From Clostridia bacterium (GTDB lineage Bacteria; Bacillota; Clostridia; Oscillospirales; UBA644), in the NCBI GenBank assembly GCA_017623595.1, contig JAGAOU010000103.1, forward strand, positions 1 to 51,021: 51,021 bases of DNA, read 5' to 3'. Made by a program: the position numbers and the translations under genes. Shown here piece by piece: positions 33,038-41,103 of the stretch; the stretch's first letter is position 1; each line of letters starts with the position of its first letter. The notes beneath the pieces were generated by a model that did no database searches, was not told where the DNA came from, and worked only from the letters and a program-made list of their open reading frames with translations.

Positions 33038-34369
33038 ATGGACCCGTACCCTAAACTGATCATCAGCCTTGTTTTGTTGTTGATCAACATTCTTCTTACC
33101 TTGGGCAGTGACAGCGTAAAGAACCTCAATAAAGCCCTGCTGAACCGCAAAGCTGAGGAAGGAGACAAGATCGCCAAGAAGATTTCCGCAGTCCTGGAAA
33201 AACCGGGCTACACCTTCCGCGCCGCACAGCGCACCGGAAGAACCTTCTGCAAAGTTATTGCAACAGCGCTGATGATTTCCGCATACCACACCCCTCTTTC
33301 AATCGCACTGTCGGAAGCTGTACCCTTCGCCGAATTATTTTCACTGCTGATCATCACCTGCAGTGTAATGGTTGTTTTTCTTTTGCTTGCCGAAATCTAT
33401 CCCATCCGAGTTGCCGAGCAAAAGGCAGATAGCCTTGCCTATAAGCTTTGGGGAACCACCCGTACCATTGCCTTCCTGTTTTATCCCCTTGCGCTCCCCG
33501 TCAACGGAATTGCCTCTCTCTTTCTGAAGATTTCCGGATTCCAGCAGGAAGCCGAGGAAGCCCTTTCGAAGGAAGAAATCCAGTCCGTAGTAGAAGAAAG
33601 CGGCGAAAGCGGACTTTTGGAAGAAACAGAACGGGATATGCTGGAGGGAATTCTCAGTTTTGACGAGAAGACTGCGGATCAGGTTATGACGCCCCGTACC
33701 GACGTGTTTTTAATCGATGCGGAACGTCCCTGGACGGAACAGATGGAAGAGGTTCTGAACGAAAAGTATTCCAGAATTCCTATCTACAAGGGAGAAATAG
33801 ACAATATTATCGGCATCCTTTATCTGAAGGATCTGCTTTGCGAGGCCTACCGCGTGGGCTTTGATAAGGTTGATATTACAAACTGCATGCGTGAAGTCTA
33901 CTTTGTCCCCGAAAAGAAAAAGCTGGACCGCCTCTACAATGACCTGCAGGAAACCAAAAATCATATGGCAGTTCTGATCGATGAATATGGCGGCTTTTCC
34001 GGCATTGTCACCATCGAGGACCTGATCGAAGAGGTCATGGGTGATATTGATGACGAATACGATGAAGAGGAAGAGGAAATCCGCACGGAGTCCGATGGTT
34101 CCTACATAGCGGAAGGCTCTGCCACCATCGCTGAAATCAACGAACACCTGGAAACGGAATTCGACGAAGAAGATGAGGATTATGACACCGTCGGCGGTTT
34201 GATCATCAAAATTTTGGGATACATTCCCGAAGAAAATGAGCTGCCCTGCGTTGAGTATGAAGGATATTCCTTCCGGGTTGAAAGCATTGCGGACCGCAGA
34301 ATCGAGCGTGTACGTATTTTTAAATTGCAAGAGGACGAATCCTCTTCCGAGAAAGGATCCGAAGTATAA
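33038..34369 (+). CDS. CNNM/CorC-like transporter with CBS domains, divergent transmembrane domain
   Basis: A 443-aa protein of the CNNM/CorB (DUF21-CBS-CorC_HlyC) family, with about four N-terminal helices, a cytoplasmic acidic hinge (LSKEEIQSVVEESGESGLLEE), a CBS pair (about 210-335; MTPRTDVFLID and NHMAVLIDEYGGFSGIVT, typical) and a C-terminal CorC_HlyC domain (about 350-435). A striking acidic stretch DDEYDEEEEE follows the CBS pair. The transmembrane part lacks the SGTETA motif of the family, so it may have changed substrate or function. Relatives export Mg2+ (MpfA, CorB). It is preceded by a structured leader, with AGGAG as ribosome binding site, and followed 3 nt later by a paralogue. 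Confidence 0.88.
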   Translation: MDPYPKLIISLVLLLINILLTLGSDSVKNLNKALLNRKAEEGDKIAKKISAVLEKPGYTFRAAQRTGRTFCKVIATALMISAYHTPLSIALSEAVPFAELFSLLIITCSVMVVFLLLAEIYPIRVAEQKADSLAYKLWGTTRTIAFLFYPLALPVNGIASLFLKISGFQQEAEEALSKEEIQSVVEESGESGLLEETERDMLEGILSFDEKTADQVMTPRTDVFLIDAERPWTEQMEEVLNEKYSRIPIYKGEIDNIIGILYLKDLLCEAYRVGFDKVDITNCMREVYFVPEKKKLDRLYNDLQETKNHMAVLIDEYGGFSGIVTIEDLIEEVMGDIDDEYDEEEEEIRTESDGSYIAEGSATIAEINEHLETEFDEEDEDYDTVGGLIIKILGYIPEENELPCVEYEGYSFRVESIADRRIERVRIFKLQEDESSSEKGSEV

Positions 34370-34372
34370 ACA

Positions 34373-35620
34373 ATGGACTTTATTCCATCTCTGATTATAT
34401 GTATTTTCTGTCTGATCATGTCTGCATATTTTTCCGGTACGGAAACCGCCTATCTCAGCTTTAACCGTATCCGCATGAAGCTTTTGGCAGAAACAGACAA
34501 AAGAGCTGCGTTGGTCATGAAACTGGCCGACCGATCCGACCGCGTCATTTCTACCATTCTCGTTGGGAACAATATTGTAAACATCGCCCTCTCTTCCCTT
34601 GCTACGGTTATGTTTCTGCAATGGGATGAAACAAACGGCGCAACTATTTCAACAATAATAGTGACGGTTGTGGTTTTGATCTTTGGCGAAATTTCCCCCA
34701 AAACCGCAGCAAAGCAGGCCGCAGATGGGTTCATACTGTTTGCAGCCCCCATCCTTCGTTTCTTGATGATTGTTCTGTTTCCCATCACCATCATCTTCCA
34801 AGGAATTCAGACCATCCTTCTCAAATGCTTCCGCAGCAAGGATGAAGCCATGTCCGAAGGAGAACTGAAGACCATCGTTGACGAAGCGGAGGAAGACGGC
34901 GGAATATCAAAGCAGGAGGGCGACCTGATTCGTTCTGCAATTGACTTTAATGCGAGAGATGTTCAGGACATCCTCACCCCCCGAGTTTCCATTGCCGCAG
35001 TGGATGAAAATGACAGTCGCGAAGAAATCGCAAAGGTATTTTCCGAAACAGGTTTTTCCCGCCTGCCCGTCTATAGCGACACCATAGACAACATTCTCGG
35101 AATCCTGTTGGAAAAGGATTTCAACAATGCGGAGAATGCTCCTCTGACCGAAATTATTACCCCTGCGCTGAACGTGCCTCCCCACATGAAAATTCCCGAT
35201 CTTCTACGAAAGCTTCAACAGTCCAAAACTCATATTGCCGTTGTTGTGGATGAATTCGGGGGCACGGAAGGTATTGTCACATTAGAAGATGTTCTGGAAG
35301 AATTGGTCGGTGAAATTTGGGACGAACACGACACCGTCGTGGAATCTTACCAACAGACCAGCGAAAATTCCTTCATTATCACCGGAGACACCGCTCTGCC
35401 CGACTTTTTTGAACGGTTTGGGATTTCCAACAAAGACTACGACGCGGTCACCGTCGGCGGATGGGTCATGCAGGAAATCGGACGTTTGCCCGTCCCCGGC
35501 GATACATTCCAATATTTCCACCTTGATGTTACCGTCCTCGGCGTGGAAGAACGCCGCGTTACGGAGATCAAACTGATCGTAAACGAAACCCCGGAAGAAA
35601 GCGAACAGAATGAAAACTGA
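34373..35620 (+). CDS. CNNM/CorC-like transporter with CBS domains (putative Mg2+ exporter)
   Basis: A 415-aa paralogue of the previous protein with the canonical DUF21 domain: SAYFSGTETAYLSFNRIRM and VGNNIVNIALSSLAT hold the residues that line the Mg2+ site in CNNM/CorC structures, and FGEISPKTAAKQ is also conserved. A CBS pair (about 205-330; LTPRVSIAAVDE, HIAVVVDEFGGTEGIVTLED) and a CorC_HlyC domain follow. The likely role is Mg2+ efflux at the plasma membrane. It starts 3 nt after the upstream stop with only AAGGATCC as a distant ribosome binding site, so translation is probably coupled. The pair may work as a heterodimer. Confidence 0.92.
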   Translation: MDFIPSLIICIFCLIMSAYFSGTETAYLSFNRIRMKLLAETDKRAALVMKLADRSDRVISTILVGNNIVNIALSSLATVMFLQWDETNGATISTIIVTVVVLIFGEISPKTAAKQAADGFILFAAPILRFLMIVLFPITIIFQGIQTILLKCFRSKDEAMSEGELKTIVDEAEEDGGISKQEGDLIRSAIDFNARDVQDILTPRVSIAAVDENDSREEIAKVFSETGFSRLPVYSDTIDNILGILLEKDFNNAENAPLTEIITPALNVPPHMKIPDLLRKLQQSKTHIAVVVDEFGGTEGIVTLEDVLEELVGEIWDEHDTVVESYQQTSENSFIITGDTALPDFFERFGISNKDYDAVTVGGWVMQEIGRLPVPGDTFQYFHLDVTVLGVEERRVTEIKLIVNETPEESEQNEN

Positions 35621-35625
35621 TCAAA

Positions 35626-35657
35626 GATCCGCAGGAAAACTCCTGCGGATCTTTTTT
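35626..35657 (+). terminator. Rho-independent terminator after the CNNM pair
   Basis: A perfect 11-bp stem GATCCGCAGGA/TCCTGCGGATC (35626-35636 with 35641-35651), AAAC loop, then six T. Confidence 0.95.
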
Positions 35658-35737
35658 GCCCCCAAACATCTGCATAATCAGAACAACGGGATCATAACAA
35701 TGAATATAAACCGAAAACAAAAAAACGAGGTGCCGCC

Positions 35738-37237
35738 ATGTTTCCCGAACCAAACAAGATTGAGTTACTGTCCATTCTTCCGAGCCTGAACAGCGAATGC
35801 GGTGCGGAATGTGAAATCATTCTGCCCGAATATTGTCCAAACATTCTCAAAATTCTGCAGGCAACCGCAAGCGCAAGCGTATCCTCCTGCACAAAAAATG
35901 CAGACAGGCTGACCGTGGAAGGAAAAACCGAATACAACATCATCTATCTCAGTGAAGAGGATGAATGTCTGAAATCGGTCACACAACAGGCTGTCTTTTC
36001 ACAGACCTTGAATCTCAATGAGACGCTTGAATGTGATCTCACCGTCAGAATTCTTCCCGGCGCATGCTCCGCAAGAGCCTTGAATTCCCGAAAAATCCAT
36101 GTACGAAATACTCTTTTTATCACAGTAAATCGCTCTTGTACCCAAGAAATACAAGAGTTTTCCGACGATGGGCATTATGAGAGGAAGCTTTGCTGCAAAA
36201 AGGCCGCACAACTGCTTGAAACCGCAGAAAAAGCATTACGGATCACCGACGAATTCGAAACCGACGGAAAACAACCTACTTCTATTCTTCGCAGAAATGT
36301 GACATTTCGGGAAACAGAACAAAAACCGCTCACCGATAAAATGATTCTGAAGGCTGATATGATTCTGGACCTGCTTTGCACCGACGAAGAGGGACGACTG
36401 ATCCCCCTGCATAAGGAGATTCCGATCTCACAGATCCTTGATATACCCGGGCTGATGCAGGAACATGTATGCTGCGGAGAATTTATCCCGTTACTTCTGA
36501 ATATCAATATAAACGAGAACAATTCGGAACATCCGACGATTGCATATGACATTGAAATCAACGTGCGTTGCAAAACCTATCACGAGGTAGAAATTACATG
36601 GACAGAGGATGCCTTTTCGGCAAGAAAAGCCATCGAATGCGAGAAAGAGTCCATTTCGACCGAACGAATGATCAACATTCGGGAACGGGGTGCAATAAAG
36701 GAAACCGTAGAAATCGGAACCTGCACGGAATTACTTTGGACTGAGGTCTTCCCTATTCTGAAAAGCACCTTATACAAGCAGGAAAACGATCGCATTCTCT
36801 GTGAAGGCACCTGGGACTGCAGAATGTTGATAAAAGACGCAGAAGGTGCTGTAAACGCAGTGCAAAGAGAAGTGCCCTTCCTTTTGGAGATTCCGGCCGA
36901 CGGCGGAAGTAACCCCATCCAAAACGACACAACATTGCTATTGACAGACCTTTCCTGGGCCATAACCGACGCATCCCACATGGAACTGCGGGGAATGTAT
37001 GAGTGGAACGGGCCAATTTTTGTACGAGAAACCTCAGAAACCGTAACAGAAATTCGGGAAAAAGAAGATTTACCCCGTAAAGAAGACACAGTTACCCTCT
37101 ATTATGCCGCAGCGGGAGAATCGGCGTGGACCATTGCGAAGAAAAACGCCTGTCCCTATCCGGAATTAATGCGCAACAATCAACTGGAAGAGGATATCCT
37201 GAAAGAAGACACGATGCTGGTGATTGTTTCTGCATAA
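35738..37237 (+). CDS. sipL: SipL-like spore coat morphogenetic protein (SPOCS/DUF3794 repeats and LysM)
   Basis: A 499-aa protein with two to three DUF3794/SPOCS domains (for example GKTEYNIIYLSEED, where a YNIIY-like strand is the hallmark, and the segments ILKADMILDLLC and GTWDCRMLIKDAEG) and a C-terminal LysM domain (about 455-498; AAGESAWTIAKKNACPYPEL, ending in MLVIV). This is the architecture of SipL of Clostridioides difficile, which binds SpoIVA and anchors the coat basement layer at the mother-cell side of the forespore. No signal peptide, as expected. The 80-nt upstream gap holds GCATAAT and CATAACAAT separated by 14 bp, which might be a sigma-E promoter, but the match is imperfect. 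Terminator at 37243-37271. Confidence 0.88.
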   Translation: MFPEPNKIELLSILPSLNSECGAECEIILPEYCPNILKILQATASASVSSCTKNADRLTVEGKTEYNIIYLSEEDECLKSVTQQAVFSQTLNLNETLECDLTVRILPGACSARALNSRKIHVRNTLFITVNRSCTQEIQEFSDDGHYERKLCCKKAAQLLETAEKALRITDEFETDGKQPTSILRRNVTFRETEQKPLTDKMILKADMILDLLCTDEEGRLIPLHKEIPISQILDIPGLMQEHVCCGEFIPLLLNININENNSEHPTIAYDIEINVRCKTYHEVEITWTEDAFSARKAIECEKESISTERMINIRERGAIKETVEIGTCTELLWTEVFPILKSTLYKQENDRILCEGTWDCRMLIKDAEGAVNAVQREVPFLLEIPADGGSNPIQNDTTLLLTDLSWAITDASHMELRGMYEWNGPIFVRETSETVTEIREKEDLPRKEDTVTLYYAAAGESAWTIAKKNACPYPELMRNNQLEEDILKEDTMLVIVSA

Positions 37238-37242
37238 AATTG

Positions 37243-37271
37243 CCCGTGAGTCAAAAGACTCACGGGTTTTT
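37243..37271 (+). terminator. Rho-independent terminator after sipL
   Basis: A perfect 10-bp stem CCCGTGAGTC/GACTCACGGG (37243-37252 with 37257-37266), AAAA loop, then TTTTT. It also separates the convergent patatin gene. Confidence 0.95.
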
Positions 37272-38119
37272 CATTCTTTCGTAAGAAAAATATTCAACGC
37301 AGGCAAAGCGCACTCTGCAAGTGATCTTCCCTGTTCATACCCTCGGCGCAAAACCTCACGATTTTTTTCGGTGCGACGAATTTGCAAGGGCTGTTCCGGC
37401 GCAAGAATCATAACTTTGCCCTCAGACTCCCATCGGGCCAACTTTTCAAGAGTATCGTTATACACCTGAGGACGTTTCTCCATGGCAGAAACCAGTTTGG
37501 GAAAATTGCGGTACTTCAACTTCATAAGGGGCACTGTTTTTTCTTTTCCCTTTCGATATTCCCGATGGCGGGTCAGAACCACAACAATACGGTCGCAGCC
37601 ATCTTCCAACGCCCGTTCCACAGGGATCGGATCTGCAACTCCGCCGTCCAAATACATCCCGCCGTCAATTTTAACAATACGAGAGACAAGCGGCAAAGAA
37701 GCGGAAGCCCGAACCATATCCACATCATGAAACATATCTCGTACTTGTAAATATTCCGCTTTGCCGCTATTGCAATCGGTCACAACAGAATAAAAACATG
37801 TGTTATTTTTCAGATAAGCATCATTATCAATGGGATACAGTTGCTCCGGGATAGTGTGATACAAAAACTCTGCACCAAAAAGATCCCCTGTACGTACCAA
37901 ACTGGAAAAGCTGCAATAATCCTTGTTCTCCAGATAATCGGTCATGACATGGTAACCGCGCTCCTTCTGCGCGCAAAGATAACTGCAAGCAAGGCAGGCA
38001 CCGGCGGATACACCGTAACAGAAATCAAAACCGATTCCGTGATCCAAGAAGGTATCGAGAACGCCTGCGGTAAACACACCCCGCATGGCGCCGCCTTCCA
38101 AAACCAAACCAAGTTTCAT
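37271..38119 (-). CDS. Patatin-like phospholipase family protein
   Basis: A 282-aa cytoplasmic serine hydrolase of the patatin/RssA-like bacterial group. The start MKLGLVLEGGAMRGVFTAGV holds the oxyanion-hole glycines, GVSAGA the nucleophile Ser (GxSxG), and LDGGVADPIP the catalytic Asp of the DGG/DGA dyad. It should hydrolyse acyl esters of phospholipids. GAGGAAG acts as ribosome binding site, and the start is 3 nt after the nfnB stop, so it is the last gene of the uvrB-to-patatin run. Its link to redox or repair genes is unknown. Confidence 0.92.
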   Translation of the reverse strand: MKLGLVLEGGAMRGVFTAGVLDTFLDHGIGFDFCYGVSAGACLACSYLCAQKERGYHVMTDYLENKDYCSFSSLVRTGDLFGAEFLYHTIPEQLYPIDNDAYLKNNTCFYSVVTDCNSGKAEYLQVRDMFHDVDMVRASASLPLVSRIVKIDGGMYLDGGVADPIPVERALEDGCDRIVVVLTRHREYRKGKEKTVPLMKLKYRNFPKLVSAMEKRPQVYNDTLEKLARWESEGKVMILAPEQPLQIRRTEKNREVLRRGYEQGRSLAECALPALNIFLTKE

Positions 38120-38122
38120 GGA

Positions 38123-39541
38123 TCAATCTTCCTCGCCACTCAAGGCATTATCAATGGCACTTGCCGCCGTCTTGCCGGCACCCATGGCCAAAATTACAGT
38201 AGCCGCCCCCGTAACCGCATCACCTCCGGCATACACGTAGGGGCGGGAGGTCAGGCCGAACTCATTGACCACAATTCCGCCTTTACGATTAACCTCCAGC
38301 CCCTCGGTGGTGGATTTGATCAGCGGATTCGGCGAGGTTCCGATGGACATAATAACACAATCCACATCAAGAGTAAATTCCGAATTAGGGATTTCCACAG
38401 GAGAACGACGCCCTGAAGCGTCGGGTTCCCCCAATTCCATGCGCACACAACGAATTCCTGTAACGGTACCGTTTTTCGGATCCCGTTTATCCTCAGTGTT
38501 ACGATATCCGAGTATTTCGGTAGGATTACAGAGAAGGAGAAACTCCACCCCCTCTTCCTCAGCGTGTTCCACCTCTTCCTTACGGGCAGGAAGCTCCTCC
38601 ATACTGCGACGATAAACGATATAGACATGCTCCGCCCCCAAACGAAGGGCGGTGCGTGCCGCATCCATAGCCACATTTCCCCCACCTACCACAGCAACGC
38701 GTTTTGCATGCTGAATGGGAGTGGCCGAATGAGGCAAGTACGCCTTCATCAAATTACTTCTGGTCAAAAATTCGTTGGCGGAATAAACCCCCTTCAAGCC
38801 TTCTCCGGGAATTCCCATAAAACGGGGCAAACCTGCACCACTCCCAATAAAAACAGCCTCGTACCCCATAGCAAACAGTTCATCTACGGTGAGGGTCTTT
38901 CCGATAACCATATTGGTTTCAATGCGAACGCCCAACTGCTTGAGGGTTTCAACCTCTTTGCGAACAATATCCTTCGGGAGACGGAATTCGGGAATCCCGT
39001 ACACCAAAACGCCCCCTGCCAGGTGCAGGGCTTCAAAAACAGTAACTTCATATCCTTTTTTGGCAAGATCCCCTGCGCAGGTAAGGCCTGAAGGACCCGA
39101 CCCGACCACGGCAACCTTATGACCGTTGGGAGTAGGACGATTCACAGAATCTGCGGAATGTTCATTGTGCCAGTCGGCAACAAAGCGCTCAAGTCGTCCG
39201 ATACCGACGGGTTCGCCTTTGATTCCCCGCACACATTTGCTTTCGCACTGCGTTTCCTGAGGACAAACCCGTCCGCAAACGGCAGGAAGAGAAGAGGACT
39301 CGGCAAGAATCCGATATGCACCCTCAAAATTCCCCTCACGCACCTTTTGGATAAAGGCAGGAATGTGAATATTTACGGGGCATCCGGCCACGCAAGGCAT
39401 GGTTTTACAGTTCAGACACCGAGCCGCCTCGGAAAGGGCCTGCTCCTCCGAATATCCCAAAGCAACCTCATCAAAATTGTGCGCACGTACAAGGGGCGGT
39501 TGCGTGGGCATGGGGTTCTTTTTCGGATCCATATTTGGCAT
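38123..39541 (-). CDS. nfnB: NADH-dependent ferredoxin:NADP+ oxidoreductase large subunit (NfnB; GltD-like)
   Basis: A 472-aa flavoprotein of the glutamate synthase small-chain family. The N-terminus carries [4Fe-4S] cysteines (CLNCKTMPCVAGCPVN; CGRVCPQETQCESKC), followed by two Rossmann domains, FAD at VAVVGSGPSGLTCAGD and NADP(H) at VAVVGGGNVAMDAA, and the closing SIGTSPNP and YVYAGGDAVTGAATV. With the preceding gene it forms NfnAB, which bifurcates electrons: NADPH oxidation is shared between ferredoxin and NAD+, reversibly. AAGGAGGTGG sets the start. The stop of nfnA is 2 nt upstream. Alternative: a stand-alone glutamate synthase-type subunit, but the adjacent NfnA homologue argues against it. 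Confidence 0.93.
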   Translation of the reverse strand: MPNMDPKKNPMPTQPPLVRAHNFDEVALGYSEEQALSEAARCLNCKTMPCVAGCPVNIHIPAFIQKVREGNFEGAYRILAESSSLPAVCGRVCPQETQCESKCVRGIKGEPVGIGRLERFVADWHNEHSADSVNRPTPNGHKVAVVGSGPSGLTCAGDLAKKGYEVTVFEALHLAGGVLVYGIPEFRLPKDIVRKEVETLKQLGVRIETNMVIGKTLTVDELFAMGYEAVFIGSGAGLPRFMGIPGEGLKGVYSANEFLTRSNLMKAYLPHSATPIQHAKRVAVVGGGNVAMDAARTALRLGAEHVYIVYRRSMEELPARKEEVEHAEEEGVEFLLLCNPTEILGYRNTEDKRDPKNGTVTGIRCVRMELGEPDASGRRSPVEIPNSEFTLDVDCVIMSIGTSPNPLIKSTTEGLEVNRKGGIVVNEFGLTSRPYVYAGGDAVTGAATVILAMGAGKTAASAIDNALSGEED

Positions 39542-39543
39542 AA

Positions 39544-40389
39544 TTATTCCACCTCCTTAGCAAACAGATTGCAATCTGCTTCAAACGCATGGCGTTCAAA
39601 GTCACGATACATGGCAGAGCGCTCCATAGCTTCATCAAAATCAACCTCAAACCCATCAAAATCCGGGCCGTCTACACAAGCGAACTTGGTTTCCCCCCCG
39701 ACGGTAAGACGGCATCCGCCGCACATACCGGTACCGTCGATCATAATCGGATTCATGGAAACCGTTGTCTTGATTCCAAAAGGACGAGTGGTTTCTACCA
39801 CAAATTTCATCATCACAAGAGGACCGATGGCAATCACCTCGTCATAGGTCTCCCCTGCCTCCAAAGCAGATTTTAGGGGCTCGGTGACAAGACCTTTCCG
39901 CCCTGCGGATCCATCATCGGTCATGAGAGTCAAAGTGTCGGACACAGCGGCAAATTCTTTTTCGAGAATCACAAGATCCTTGTTTCGGAAACCGATAATG
40001 GCATGGACGGAACAACCGAGTTCATGGAATCTCTGCGCCACAGGGAGCGCAATAGCGCACCCGACACCGCCCCCGACAATGCATACCTTTTTGCGACCTT
40101 CGGTATCGGTGGGGCGCCCGAGAGGCCCAACAAAATCGCAGATAGAATCCCCTTCTTCCTTGCGATTCAGTGCCGCAGTAGTGGCACCGACAATCTGGAA
40201 GATAATACGGACCGTACCCTGTTCCCGATCATACCCCGCAACGGTCAGAGGAATCCGCTCCCCGTTCTCGTCCACGCGGAGAATTATAAACTGACCCGCC
40301 TGCGCCTTTGCGGCAACAAAAGGAGCTTTGATATCCATCAGAGTCACCGTGGGATTCAGAATTTTCTTGAAAACAATACGATATGACAT
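39544..40389 (-). CDS. nfnA: NADH-dependent ferredoxin:NADP+ oxidoreductase small subunit (NfnA; SudB-like)
   Basis: A 281-aa protein of the sulfide/dihydroorotate dehydrogenase-like FAD/NAD-binding group. An FAD-binding barrel (about 1-95, with IPLTVAGYDREQGTVRIIFQ) is followed by an NAD(P)-binding domain with VCIVGGGVGCAIALPVA, and the C-terminus has [2Fe-2S] cysteines GTGMCGGCRLTVGG...ACVDGPDFDG. In NfnA this subunit binds NAD(H) and the bifurcating chain starts at the partner FAD. The ribosome binding site AAGG is distant. It follows trmO by 6 nt. Confidence 0.92.
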   Translation of the reverse strand: MSYRIVFKKILNPTVTLMDIKAPFVAAKAQAGQFIILRVDENGERIPLTVAGYDREQGTVRIIFQIVGATTAALNRKEEGDSICDFVGPLGRPTDTEGRKKVCIVGGGVGCAIALPVAQRFHELGCSVHAIIGFRNKDLVILEKEFAAVSDTLTLMTDDGSAGRKGLVTEPLKSALEAGETYDEVIAIGPLVMMKFVVETTRPFGIKTTVSMNPIMIDGTGMCGGCRLTVGGETKFACVDGPDFDGFEVDFDEAMERSAMYRDFERHAFEADCNLFAKEVE

Positions 40390-40395
40390 GATTAT

Positions 40396-41103
40396 TTATT
40401 GCCTTCTTTCATCATTCAAAGAGGTAAGTTCACAAAGAATCGCATGATCCTCTTCCACGCGGAAGGAAATGCGATATCCGTTGCATTCAAAGGAATAAAC
40501 CCGATTCGGATCTTGTTGATACGCAGGGCGAGGATCCTCCGCAAGAACCCCACAAATCAACGCTGCATCCTCTGCGGGAAGAGAGGACAAAGCTCCGTTT
40601 GGATCGGCTACCTGTAACGCATAATCATTGACAGGGTCCGCAAACCCGCCCACCGCATCGGCAACGCAGTCTGCCGCGGGAAGGTACGGTTTGATATCAT
40701 AAATAGGAGTTCCATCCATCAGATCCGCGCCGGAAACTTCAATGTACGGCCCATCGGAGGAATCGGAGATCACCGACAGAATCTTCACACAGGAAAGCCC
40801 GATTGGATTGGGACGGTAAGGGGATCGGGTTGCAAAGACTCCCATACGCCGATTTCCACCCAAACGGGGAGGACGCACGGTAGGAGACCAACGGTCGGTC
40901 TCCCCTTCGGAGAATTGCCATAAAATCCAAAGATGGGAAAATCCGTCCAAGCCGCGAAGAGCTTCGACAGAACGGTATTCCGGCTCAAAAACAATCCTTG
41001 CACGGATCTGGGGAACTCGCCCGCTTTGGCGCGGAATCCCGAATTTTCCCGGAAAAGGACTGCGAAGACGGGCAATCACCTTCAGCTTCATCTCTGCAAT
41101 CAT
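40396..41103 (-). CDS. trmO: tRNA m6t6A37 methyltransferase TrmO
   Basis: A 235-aa protein of the TrmO/UPF0066 (YaeB) family, which N6-methylates threonylcarbamoyl-adenosine at position 37 of threonine tRNA using SAM. The N-terminal barrel holds [51 protein letters not shown] and [18 protein letters not shown], which are the family motifs. The ATG at 41103 overlaps the uvrA stop by 4 nt (ATGA) and has GGAGA upstream. Length (235) is normal, with an extra C-terminal domain. Confidence 0.95.
   Translation of the reverse strand: MIAEMKLKVIARLRSPFPGKFGIPRQSGRVPQIRARIVFEPEYRSVEALRGLDGFSHLWILWQFSEGETDRWSPTVRPPRLGGNRRMGVFATRSPYRPNPIGLSCVKILSVISDSSDGPYIEVSGADLMDGTPIYDIKPYLPAADCVADAVGGFADPVNDYALQVADPNGALSSLPAEDAALICGVLAEDPRPAYQQDPNRVYSFECNGYRISFRVEEDHAILCELTSLNDERRQ

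Noticed and set aside
33710..34621. Minus-strand open frame of 303 codons opposite the CNNM genes
   Set aside because: Shadow of two overlapping real frames; it spans the junction of two genes and has no own signals.
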